This document shows, one piece after another, positions 15,744 through 24,039 of a stretch of 64,000 bases of DNA; the stretch's first letter is position 1, and every line of letters starts with the position of its first letter. The notes under the pieces were generated by a model. It had not been told where the DNA came from. It saw only the letters and a list, made by a program, of their open reading frames with translations, and did no database searches. The stretch comes from Mesorhizobium sp. (GTDB lineage Bacteria; Pseudomonadota; Alphaproteobacteria; Rhizobiales; Rhizobiaceae). Position numbers and translations under genes: made by a program. Location: positions 1-64,000 of the forward strand of contig SAQE01000001.1 in the NCBI GenBank assembly GCA_004020545.1. Direction: 5' to 3'.

Positions 15744-17629
15744 GGCCTTTCAGCTTTCCTAGCTCGGTCGTGTTCGAAATGCCCGTCGCCAAGCGCGCGC
15801 AATGCATTGAGGATGACGGCGACGTCTATGCCCTCCTGGAGCAAGGCTCCCACCACCGGCGTTATCTGCCCCATTGCGGCTGAGATCATCGCGGCGCCTG
15901 AGAGCGCCAGCCCGACAACGATACTCTGCAGGGCGATCCTGCGCGTACGCCTGGCGATCCGCAATGCTTCTGGAACAGGCCGCAGCCTGTCGGTCAGCAC
16001 GACGACATCCGCCGCTTCCGACGAGGCCGTTCCGCCGCGAGCCCCCATGGCAATGCCTACCGTCGCGGCGGCAAGGGCAGGGGCATCGTTGATGCCGTCG
16101 CCCACCATCATTGCCGGTGCCATCGCTTTCTCGGCCTCGACAGTCGCGACCTTGTCCGCCGGCGTGGCATCGGCAAAGACGGCATCGAGATCAAGCGAAG
16201 CGGAAACCCTTTCCGCCGCCAAGCCGTCGTCACCGGTGAGCATGATTATTCGGGTGACCCCAGCCGAACGCAAAGCGCCGATGGCGTCGCGGGCATCTTG
16301 GCGCAGGGCGTCTCCGAATGTGAAAATACCGGCAAGCCGGCCATCAAGAGCCAGAAACACCCTGAGCACCTGCGCGTTGCGATACCGTTCCTCGCCGGCC
16401 GTCGCCCACTGAGGCAGTGGCCCGTCCCCAAGGACGAGCGACCTCGACCCTGCCGCGACCGATGTTCGATCGATCCGACCCTTCAGGCCTTCTCCGCGAT
16501 GTTCGTGCACGTCATGAGGCTGGGAGAGCGCCAGGTTCCTATGGCGAGCGATACGGACAATCGAATCCGCGAGGACATGGTGCGAAGCCTGTTCCAGCGA
16601 GGCCAGCAGCCGCAGCAATTCATCGGCTTCCCGGTCCGGAGCGACGTCGATCTCGATGAGTTCGGCGCCGCCGATCGTCAAGGTGCCGGTCTTGTCGAAG
16701 ATCGCGGTTCGTATCTGAGCGAGTGCCTCCACCGCCGTGCTGCCCTTCATCAGGATGCCGGCGCGGGCCGCGCGCGATACGCCGCCGATGAACGCGACGG
16801 GTGCCGCGAGGATCAGCGGACAAGGGGTTGCGACCACCAGAACGGCGAGCGCACGGATCGGATCATTGGAAACGTACCAGGCGATGCCGGCGATCAGGAG
16901 CGTGAGCGGAAGGAGCAGCAGCGCGAAGCGATCGGCAATGCGTATGAATGGCGCCTTGGCGGTTTGCGCGGCCGCGACCATGCGCACGATCGCGGCATAG
17001 GTGCTCTTGTCGGCGATAGCCGATGCCCGCATGACAAAAGCCTCGCCGACGTTGACGGTGCCGCTGCGCAACGCGTCGCCGGCGCTGCGCCGTTCCGGCA
17101 ACGGCTCTCCGCTGACAGTTGATTCATCGAGCAGCGCCGACCTGTCGATCAGGATGCCGTCGACGGGCAGCAATTCGCCGGCCCGCACCAATAGATCGTC
17201 GCCAACCGCAACCTGCTCGACTGGAACGGTCTCCGTCCCATCGCAGGACTTTCGATGCGCAAACCGCGGCGCCCGGTCGGTCAAGGCCCTGAGGTTCCGC
17301 TCCGCCCGCCCGCGCGCAACGTCTTCGAGAACCGTGCCGCCGGCATACATGATGGCGACAACCACCGCCGCCAAGGCCTGCCCAAGCAGCAGCGCCGCCG
17401 ACATCGAAACCAGCGCGATCGCATCGACGCCGATCCGGCCGATCCAGAAATCCCGCAGGATGGAAATGGCGAGCGTCACAACGACGGGCAGGGTTGCCGC
17501 CGCCCAGATTGCGTTGGGTCCGACGGAGCCGATACCGCTGCGCCAGACACCCAGCCCAAGCGCCAGGCCCACAACGGCGACGGCCAGCAGCGCGCGCCGC
17601 AGCACGGACTCGTTCACGGCGGCAGCCAT
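15740..17629 (-). CDS. Heavy-metal P1B-type ATPase without N-terminal metal-binding domain
   Basis: The 629-residue efflux-type ATPase has the transmembrane metal motif ATPCPL (Cys270), actuator SGE at 173-175, phosphorylated Asp312 in FDKTGTLT, and GDGINDAPAL. The usual SxHP motif of the nucleotide domain reads SHHVLA here, so the Pro is replaced by Val. No CxxC or His-rich N-terminal domain is present, so the metal (Zn, Cd, Co or other) cannot be assigned. The start at 17629 shares a base with the DUF302 stop (TGATG); the frame upstream of it is only the DUF302 shadow. Confidence 0.92.
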   Translation of the reverse strand: MAAAVNESVLRRALLAVAVVGLALGLGVWRSGIGSVGPNAIWAAATLPVVVTLAISILRDFWIGRIGVDAIALVSMSAALLLGQALAAVVVAIMYAGGTVLEDVARGRAERNLRALTDRAPRFAHRKSCDGTETVPVEQVAVGDDLLVRAGELLPVDGILIDRSALLDESTVSGEPLPERRSAGDALRSGTVNVGEAFVMRASAIADKSTYAAIVRMVAAAQTAKAPFIRIADRFALLLLPLTLLIAGIAWYVSNDPIRALAVLVVATPCPLILAAPVAFIGGVSRAARAGILMKGSTAVEALAQIRTAIFDKTGTLTIGGAELIEIDVAPDREADELLRLLASLEQASHHVLADSIVRIARHRNLALSQPHDVHEHRGEGLKGRIDRTSVAAGSRSLVLGDGPLPQWATAGEERYRNAQVLRVFLALDGRLAGIFTFGDALRQDARDAIGALRSAGVTRIIMLTGDDGLAAERVSASLDLDAVFADATPADKVATVEAEKAMAPAMMVGDGINDAPALAAATVGIAMGARGGTASSEAADVVVLTDRLRPVPEALRIARRTRRIALQSIVVGLALSGAAMISAAMGQITPVVGALLQEGIDVAVILNALRALGDGHFEHDRARKAERP

Positions 17630-18015
17630 CAAAGTTCGCCGATCGTCTCCTGCAGCAACAGCCGAACGTCTTTTGCCGTCGCGGCAAGCTTCGGGTTGTC
17701 GATCGCACCCATCGCCGCCATGGGATCGATGGCCGCTACCTCGATCTTGCCGGGCGCGATCTCGGTCACGATCACATTGCAGGGCAGCATGGCGCCAATC
17801 TTGTCCTCGGCCTGCAGCGCACGCCACGCGAAATGCGGATTGCAGGCGCCCAGGATCATGTATGGCTTGAAGTCCACGCCCAGCTTGACCTTCATCGTGT
17901 GCTGGACATCGATCCTCGTCAGGATGCCGAAGCCCTTGCCCGCGAGCTTCCTGGTCACATGTTCGATACCCGCCGCGAACGGCATGTCGAGGGTTTTGCT
18001 GAAATAATAGCTCAT
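17629..18015 (-). CDS. DUF302 domain protein
   Basis: The 128-residue cytoplasmic protein is a single DUF302 domain, with MPFAAGIEHVTRKLAGKGFGILTRID at the start and the conserved YMILGACNPHFAWRAL and LPCNVIV. The Cys/His in GACNPH may bind metal or haem; this is inference. GAGGAG precedes the ATG by 7 bases. It leads a DUF302-ATPase-trxC operon. DUF302 genes beside P1B ATPases suggest a metal chaperone or sensor role. Confidence 0.9.
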   Translation of the reverse strand: MSYYFSKTLDMPFAAGIEHVTRKLAGKGFGILTRIDVQHTMKVKLGVDFKPYMILGACNPHFAWRALQAEDKIGAMLPCNVIVTEIAPGKIEVAAIDPMAAMGAIDNPKLAATAKDVRLLLQETIGEL

Positions 18016-18077
18016 CGGGTTCTCCTCGGATTGTGAGGGGTGTAGCGCCAGCTAGCCGCAAGAGGCTGGATGGCGCT

Positions 18078-18091
18078 TTGATCCAGCGCAA
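18078..18091. promoter_or_regulatory. FixK-like box, imperfect
   Basis: TTGATCCAGCGCAA keeps the left half-site and ends CGCAA rather than RTCAA. It lies between the divergent DUF302 and acyl-CoA synthetase genes, 47 bases before the latter and 62 before the former, so it could serve both. A near-identical 14-mer (TTGATTCAGCGCAA) sits upstream of the universal stress gene. Confidence 0.45.
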
Positions 18092-18138
18092 TGAATGCTT
18101 GGCGCCTTTGGTGAATGTGGCGGCAAGGAGCTTCCGGA

Positions 18139-20820
18139 ATGACGATACGAAATCTTGAATACGCCGTCTCACCGAGATCCGTCGCCGTCATCGGCGCGTC
18201 CACGCGCGTCGGCTCGGTCGGCCGCGTCATCTTTGACAACATCGTCAGCGGCGGCTTCGAGGGCGAGACCTGGCCACTCAACCCAAAATACTCAGAGGTG
18301 GCCGGTCACCGCTGTTATGCAAAACTTGCCGATCTTCCGGGCATTCCCGATCTGGCCGTGATCGTGACCCCGCCCGACACCGTTCCCGGCATCGTGCGCG
18401 ATCTGGCCGAGAAAGGTACGCGGGCAGCGGTCGTCATCACCGCGGGGCTGACGCGCGACAACGGGCTGCGCCAGGCGATGCTCGATGCGGCCAAACCCTC
18501 GCTCATGCGGATCATCGGGCCGAACACGGTCGGGCTGATGGTCCCCCCGGCAAAACTCAACGCCAGTTTCGCTCACATGCCGGCGAGGCCCGGCAACATC
18601 GCCCTGATCTCGCAATCCGGGGCGATCGCCACATCACTGGTCGACTGGGCGGCCGAAAACGATGTCGGCTTTTCCCGGATCATCTCGCTGGGGGACATGG
18701 CCGACGTCGATGTCGGCGACTGCCTCGACATGCTGGCGGGCGATTTTCACACGCGAGCGATCGTGATGTATCTCGAAACCATACCCAGTCCGCGCAAGTT
18801 CATGTCGGCCGCGAGGGCGGCGGCGCGGCTCAAGCCGGTCATTGCCATCAAACCCGGCCGACACGAACAGGCGGCCAAGGCGGCGGCGACGCACACCGGA
18901 GCGCTTTCGGGCGCGGACAGGGTCGTGGAAGCGGCTCTGCGAAGGGCAGGGGTGCTGCGGGTGAGAGATCTCGCCGAACTGCTCGATGCCGCCGAGACGA
19001 TCGCGCGCTATTCGCCGCTCGAGCGAACCCGCGTCGGCATCGTCACCAATGGCGGCGGCGCCGGGGTCCTTGCGATCGACAAGCTGATCGACCGCGGAGG
19101 CGAATTGGCCGCGCTTTCACCGCTGACGATCGAGCGGCTGAACGGGGTTCTGCCGCCGACCTGGTCGCATGCAAACCCCGTCGACATCGTGGGCGATGCG
19201 GCACCGGAACGCTATCAAGCGGCGCTCGAAGCCTTGTCGGCGGACCCGGGAACGGACGTCATCCTGGTCATGAACTGTCCGACCGGGCTCGGTTCCTCGC
19301 CCGACGCGGCCAGGAAGGTGGCCGAGCTTGGCGATGAGGGCGAGATCGGAGGAAAGCCGCTCCTCGGCTGCTGGCTCGGCGAGCATACCGCGCGCGAAGG
19401 CCGGCGCATCCTGACGGAAGCCGGCATTGCGAGCTTCGAAACACCGGAGGATGCGGCGATCGCGGCGTCCTATCTCGGCGAATGGTCACGAGCCCAGCGG
19501 GCGCTGCTGCGAACTCCCTCGAGCCAGGACGGAGGCGCCGCCGAGGGCAAGGCGACGGTGCATGCCATCTTCCGGCAAGTGGCAAGCGAAGGGCGGCGCA
19601 TGCTGACCGAACCGGAAGCAAAGGCCGCGATTGCCGCCTACGGCATTCCGGTGCCCCGAACCGTTGTTGCCAACTCGGCCCCGGAGGTGGCGCAGGCAGC
19701 CGGCCAGCTTCTCGAAAGCGCGGAACGGGTGGTCGTCAAGCTGCTGTCGAAGGTGGTCTCGCACAAGTCGGACGTCGGCGGCGTGGTCCTCGACATTGCG
19801 ACCGCCGCGGAGGCTGGAGAGGCCGCGAAGTCGATCGAAACACGCCTGCGCGCACAGGCGCCGGGGACGAAGGCGGACGGATACACCGTGCAAACCATGG
19901 TCGTGCGCAAGCACGCGCAGGAGCTCATTTTGGGCATGAACCTTGACCCGATGTTCGGCCCGGTCCTGCTTTTTGGCGCCGGCGGCACGGCGGTCGAGGT
20001 TCTGAACGATACCGCCATTGCGCTGCCGCCGCTCGACGACGTGCTGGCCGGAGATCTGATCGACGCGACGCGAATAGGCCGCCTGCTCGCCGGCTATCGC
20101 GACCGTAAGCCGGCAGATCGAGCGGCGATCATTGCCGCACTGAACGGCTTGTCGCGGATGATTGTCGACTTCCCTTGCCTGGTCTCGCTGGATATCAATC
20201 CACTGCTGGCCGATGCCACGGGCGTGATTGCGCTGGACGCCCGCATCGAAATCGACCCGCGACGGGTGGATGAACCGGCGCCGAACCCGGCTCTGGCCAT
20301 AAGACCCTATCCGTCAGGATGGAGCCGGGATTTTCTGTCGGACGGCATGTCCTTCCACATCCGGCCGATCTTGCCGGCGGACGTGGCGCTTTATCCCGCG
20401 TTCCTGGCCAGGATTTCTCCCGACGACCTGCGGCTGCGTTTCCTCTCGCCGCGCAGGAATTTTCCGGACCAGATGCTGAAACGGCTCACGCAGCTCGACT
20501 ATGACCGCGACATCGCCTTCGTCGCACTCGAAAAGGACACGGGAGCGCTCGCCGGTATAGGCAGGCTCTCCTGCGACCCGGATCACAGGACCGGCGAATA
20601 TGCCCTGCTCGTGCGATCGGATCTGCAGGGGCATGGCTTGGGATGGAACCTGCTGAAACAGATCATCGACTATGCGAGGGCCGAACGCATCGGCCGGATC
20701 GAGGGCATAATCCTCAACGAAAATCGCAAGATGCTCACAATGTGCGGGGAGTTCGGCTTCTCGGTTGCGCATCACCCCAGCGAGCCCGGCCTGTCGGTGG
20801 CGACGCTGGAGATCGGGTGA
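18139..20820 (+). CDS. ADP-forming acyl-CoA synthetase/GNAT acetyltransferase fusion (Pat-like)
   Basis: The 893-residue protein joins an NDP-forming acyl-CoA synthetase region to a C-terminal GNAT domain (from about 737). The former has a CoA-binding domain 1-135, a ligase-CoA domain with ISQSGAIATS, and an ATP-grasp domain around 470-700. Pat/YfiQ proteins of this architecture acetylate lysines such as that of acetyl-CoA synthetase. Here the phosphorylatable His252 of THTGAL is present, whereas it is lost in enteric Pat, so synthetase activity may remain. AAGGAG precedes the start by 8 bases, and a FixK-like box lies just upstream. Confidence 0.9.
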   Translation: MTIRNLEYAVSPRSVAVIGASTRVGSVGRVIFDNIVSGGFEGETWPLNPKYSEVAGHRCYAKLADLPGIPDLAVIVTPPDTVPGIVRDLAEKGTRAAVVITAGLTRDNGLRQAMLDAAKPSLMRIIGPNTVGLMVPPAKLNASFAHMPARPGNIALISQSGAIATSLVDWAAENDVGFSRIISLGDMADVDVGDCLDMLAGDFHTRAIVMYLETIPSPRKFMSAARAAARLKPVIAIKPGRHEQAAKAAATHTGALSGADRVVEAALRRAGVLRVRDLAELLDAAETIARYSPLERTRVGIVTNGGGAGVLAIDKLIDRGGELAALSPLTIERLNGVLPPTWSHANPVDIVGDAAPERYQAALEALSADPGTDVILVMNCPTGLGSSPDAARKVAELGDEGEIGGKPLLGCWLGEHTAREGRRILTEAGIASFETPEDAAIAASYLGEWSRAQRALLRTPSSQDGGAAEGKATVHAIFRQVASEGRRMLTEPEAKAAIAAYGIPVPRTVVANSAPEVAQAAGQLLESAERVVVKLLSKVVSHKSDVGGVVLDIATAAEAGEAAKSIETRLRAQAPGTKADGYTVQTMVVRKHAQELILGMNLDPMFGPVLLFGAGGTAVEVLNDTAIALPPLDDVLAGDLIDATRIGRLLAGYRDRKPADRAAIIAALNGLSRMIVDFPCLVSLDINPLLADATGVIALDARIEIDPRRVDEPAPNPALAIRPYPSGWSRDFLSDGMSFHIRPILPADVALYPAFLARISPDDLRLRFLSPRRNFPDQMLKRLTQLDYDRDIAFVALEKDTGALAGIGRLSCDPDHRTGEYALLVRSDLQGHGLGWNLLKQIIDYARAERIGRIEGIILNENRKMLTMCGEFGFSVAHHPSEPGLSVATLEIG

Positions 20821-20831
20821 GCGGCGGCTTC

Positions 20832-22373
20832 CTATGCCGCCGCGGCCGCGGTTGCGCTCTCGACGAGAACCAGCATCTCCGCGACGATTTCAGCGATGCT
20901 GCGATCGGCTTCGATCCTGCGCCAACTCAACGATCCGGCATCGCGCTGCAATTGTCGCGACAGGATGTCGATCGTGGCATCGGAGGGGCCACCCTTGCGC
21001 TCGCTGACCCGACGCCACAGTACCGACGGATTGGCCGACAGCCAAAATCCTGCAAACGGAACCTTTATCTCCCTTGCGGCGCGCTCGATCCTGTCGCGAT
21101 CGTCAGGGTTGTCGAAAACGGCGTCGGCGACGACTGAGCCGCCTTCGGCGAGGATCAGCTCCGCGCGCCACGCAATCTGGCGATAGACGCGTTCCGACAC
21201 ACCAGGCCGGTAGGCCTTGTCCGGCAGCCTTGTCTCCGCGGCCACCCCGTGCATAGCCTTGCGGATGCGGTCGCTCTCGACGACCCGGGCGCCTGGGGCG
21301 GCGCCGATGTGGGGAGCGAGCGCCTCGGCGACCGTCGTCTTGCCTGAGCCGCTCAGTCCGCCGATCGCAATGAGCCGGGGCGGCGTTTCGTTCAGCAAGG
21401 CTCGGGCGAGCTCGAAATAGGATCGCGCTTCGGCGATCAGCTCCGTGGCGTTGGAGCTGCCTTCCTCGACCTGCGTTGCCGTGACATGCGCGCGCACCGC
21501 CGCCCGCACCGCCATGAAGAACGGCAGCAGGACAAAGCCGTCTTCGTCGTCGGCGTCGTCGAGATATCGGTTCATCACCAGATTGGCGAATTGAGGAAAA
21601 CCGCGATGCCACAGATCCATCAACAGAAATGCGAGGTCGTAGAGCACATCGATGGTGGCGATCTGGTCGTTGAATTCGATGCAATCGAACAGGCGAGGCT
21701 CGCCATCGAAGAGGCAGATGTTGCGCAGGTGGAGATCGCCGTGGCAGCGGCGGACACGGCCCGAGGCCTCACGCCGGTCAAGCAGGCCGGCATGGCGGGC
21801 GAGGGCGGCGCGAAACGCCGCGTCGAGCGTTTCGGTTTCCCCGCGATCGAACACGTGGCTTGTCGCAAATCCGGCCGAGTTGATCTCGAGCACCCCGCCG
21901 ATGTTCGCCGATCCGCTGCCGGCGTGCATTTCCTCCGCGCCACGATGATATTGCGCGATCACGCGCGCGGCTTCCGTCATCAGCGCGGGTGTCAATTCGC
22001 CCGCGGTCGCCATTCGGTCGAGAAGTTGCGACTGATCGAAACGGACCATCTCGATGACGGCATCGACCAGTTCTCCCGGTCCGTCCATGGCGAGCCGGTC
22101 TCCGTCCCGCGTTATGCGCCGCACCTGAAGGTAAAGGCCGGGCGCCGTCCTGGAGTTGAGCTCCACCTCCTTTTCGCACGCGCCGAGCCGAAGCTCCGGT
22201 GTCGAAAAATCGACATAGGGCAGCTTCACCGCCCGCTTCAGTTTGAAGGCGCGCCGCCCGACAAGGAAAATCCGGGAAATGTGAGTTTCGATCGCCTCAA
22301 CGGCTCCTGCCTCGCCATAGGCGGCGGGATCCTTCAGCATTTCCACCACGGCATCCTGGTTCTCAACGATCAT
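20832..22373 (-). CDS. Aminoglycoside-phosphotransferase-like/AAA kinase fusion protein
   Basis: The 513-residue protein has an APH-type kinase-like N-terminal half with the catalytic-loop-like CHGDLHLRNI and LFDCIEFN, followed by a P-loop kinase domain with Walker A GLSGSGKTT and the partner ESDRIRK. This bifunctional architecture is widespread, but its substrate is not known. It is unlikely to be an antibiotic resistance gene. The gene lies 63 bases downstream of the cytochrome c gene on the same strand and converges with the acyl-CoA synthetase gene. Confidence 0.85.
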   Translation of the reverse strand: MIVENQDAVVEMLKDPAAYGEAGAVEAIETHISRIFLVGRRAFKLKRAVKLPYVDFSTPELRLGACEKEVELNSRTAPGLYLQVRRITRDGDRLAMDGPGELVDAVIEMVRFDQSQLLDRMATAGELTPALMTEAARVIAQYHRGAEEMHAGSGSANIGGVLEINSAGFATSHVFDRGETETLDAAFRAALARHAGLLDRREASGRVRRCHGDLHLRNICLFDGEPRLFDCIEFNDQIATIDVLYDLAFLLMDLWHRGFPQFANLVMNRYLDDADDEDGFVLLPFFMAVRAAVRAHVTATQVEEGSSNATELIAEARSYFELARALLNETPPRLIAIGGLSGSGKTTVAEALAPHIGAAPGARVVESDRIRKAMHGVAAETRLPDKAYRPGVSERVYRQIAWRAELILAEGGSVVADAVFDNPDDRDRIERAAREIKVPFAGFWLSANPSVLWRRVSERKGGPSDATIDILSRQLQRDAGSLSWRRIEADRSIAEIVAEMLVLVESATAAAAA

Positions 22374-22436
22374 AGCCCGCGTTCCCGGCCTTGGTTTGCA
22401 ACATCGTTCGATCCTGCCGGCTGAAACCCATGAGTT

Positions 22437-22838
22437 TTACTGGCGTTGGAGCGTTTGGACATAACCGGCCAGGTTATGGATGCGTTCCGTGGTGACGGCC
22501 TGCCCACCGTAGGGTCCGTAGCGCTTCACGTCGTCAGGCAGGAACTGGTCGCCCCAGACCGGCATCTCGCGCTCGCCGTGCTCCGGTATCATGCCGCGGC
22601 CGTCGATCGTCGCGTAGACCCGCCAGTATGGAAATTCCCCGCCATTGCGGCTCGTCAGCGTCGTCAGGTCCGCGGGACGCTTCCGCAACGCGTCGGCCAA
22701 GGGTCCGTCGCCCTTGCCGTCCACACCGTGGCAGACCGCGCAGGAGTTCAGATACTCCTGCTCTCCATTGCTCATCTGCTGTGCCGCAGCGGCGCTCAGG
22801 GTCAGCGCCGCGAAACTCACCGCGATCCAGAATCTCAT
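22437..22838 (-). CDS. Exported mono-haem cytochrome c
   Basis: The 133-residue periplasmic protein has a signal peptide (cleavage near AAAAQQ) and one haem site Cys33-x2-Cys36-His37 (CAVCHG), typical of class I cytochromes (VDGKGDGPLADAL). GMIPEH and MPVWGD supply candidate distal Met ligands. GGAGG lies before the ATG. It is probably an electron carrier for a respiratory or oxidative enzyme. A FixK-type box centred about 60 bases upstream fits low-oxygen activation. Confidence 0.9.
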   Translation of the reverse strand: MRFWIAVSFAALTLSAAAAQQMSNGEQEYLNSCAVCHGVDGKGDGPLADALRKRPADLTTLTSRNGGEFPYWRVYATIDGRGMIPEHGEREMPVWGDQFLPDDVKRYGPYGGQAVTTERIHNLAGYVQTLQRQ

Positions 22839-22891
22839 TGCTCCGCCTCCAGTTATCGGTGTCAGACTAAAGCGTGCGGCGCGCGCGCACG

Positions 22892-22905
22892 TTGACCGGG
22901 ATCAA
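22892..22905. promoter_or_regulatory. FixK/FNR-type box
   Basis: TTGACCGGGATCAA matches TTGAY-N4-ATCAA and lies between the divergent cytochrome c and universal stress genes. Read toward the cytochrome, a class II start would fall near 22857, 19 bases before its ATG. Confidence 0.6.
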
Positions 22906-22923
22906 TCCTGCGAAGGGGTCAGT

Positions 22924-22937
22924 TTGATTCAGCGCAA
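22924..22937. promoter_or_regulatory. FixK-like box, imperfect
   Basis: TTGATTCAGCGCAA differs at one spacer base from the 14-mer at 18078. From -41.5 it would start transcription near 22972, 35 bases before the universal stress gene. Confidence 0.45.
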
Positions 22938-23006
22938 GGAAGGATTGCGGCCGGCTCGCTACGTCTACGTCCTTAGTGAACCTCTTTCGGAGAAGGAGCC
23001 GTCGCC

Positions 23007-23843
23007 ATGGCATTCAAGACATTGCTCACGGTCACAGGACCGGATCACGGAGACGATGATCTGAGGCTCGCCGCCGGTCTGTGCGAAGAACTCAACGCAC
23101 ATCTCTCCGTGCTTGTCCTGCTCATCGCCGCGCCTCCTTCGGGCGGAGAATATGCAGCGGTCGTCTCGCCGGCCTGGCTCGCGGAGCGCGAAGCCGAAAT
23201 GGAAAGGCTGGAGAGACGCGGCTCGGCGGTTTCCAAGTTGCTGTCGGAAAGCCGCGTATCGGCTGACCTCAGCACCGACTATCCAGAGCAGTCCTGGGCG
23301 GATGAAGTCATCGGCCGGCGCGCCCGCTACGCCGATCTGACCATTGTCGGGCCGGAAATGCTCGCAAGCCACCTGCTCAAGGAGAAGGTCATTGCAGGCG
23401 GACTTTTCTCGTCCGGAAAGCCTGTCCTGCTGGCCCCCCGAGGCGCGCGCACGACGTTGAAACCGAAACGCGTCCTTGTCGCGTGGGACGCCAGCCTGGA
23501 AGCGTCGCGCGCCGTGCGGGAGTCGCTCGACATGCTGTCGGGCACCGACGAGGTGCGTGTCGTCATGATCGACCCGGTCGAGGACGAACGGCATCATGGA
23601 GATGAGCCCGGCGCGGACGTGGCTGCCTATCTCGCCCGCCATGGCGTGAAGGTTACGGTCGACCGTCTGCCGAGTGCAGACCATTCGATCGCCGGAGTCC
23701 TTCGCCAGCATGCGGTCGACACCGGCGCCGAACTCATGGTTATGGGAGCCTACGGTCATTCCAGGCTGCGCGAGCGGATCTTTGGAGGCGTGACCAAGTC
23801 GATGATCGAGGACCCTGGCCTGCCGATCCTCATGGCTCGTTGA
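23007..23843 (+). CDS. Universal stress protein, tandem UspA domains
   Basis: The 278-residue cytoplasmic protein has two Usp folds (about 1-145 and 155-278). The second carries a clear nucleotide-binding signature, VMGAYGHSRLRERIFGGVTKSM; the first is degenerate. Such proteins support survival in oxygen limitation and stasis. It is divergent from cytochrome c with two FixK-type boxes between. The following 196 bases (23844-24039) hold no convincing gene. Confidence 0.92.
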   Translation: MAFKTLLTVTGPDHGDDDLRLAAGLCEELNAHLSVLVLLIAAPPSGGEYAAVVSPAWLAEREAEMERLERRGSAVSKLLSESRVSADLSTDYPEQSWADEVIGRRARYADLTIVGPEMLASHLLKEKVIAGGLFSSGKPVLLAPRGARTTLKPKRVLVAWDASLEASRAVRESLDMLSGTDEVRVVMIDPVEDERHHGDEPGADVAAYLARHGVKVTVDRLPSADHSIAGVLRQHAVDTGAELMVMGAYGHSRLRERIFGGVTKSMIEDPGLPILMAR

Positions 23844-24039
23844 AGGGCAGCACGGAAAGACGCGGCCGGTGGATTGTCGCAGTCACCGGCCGCGAACCCG
23901 GGACGGCCTCAACTGCGACAGCTTGCCACTGGCCTGCATATCGGCGCGACAAGTCCCTATACTCGGCCACGGTTAGGATCGTGATGCCGCCGAAGCCGCG
24001 CTCGTCGAGATTGCCGGCAGAGACGTGATGCACCCTTGA

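Noticed and set aside
20832-22373. Aminoglycoside resistance gene
   Set aside because: The APH-like half belongs to a widespread chromosomal fusion with a P-loop kinase. HGDLHLRN is shared by many small-molecule kinases and there is no mobile context.
23830-24033. A 67-residue minus-strand frame between usp and the cyclase gene
   Set aside because: It overlaps the end of usp, has no clear ribosome site and no recognisable domain. It may be a fragment, but coding cannot be supported.
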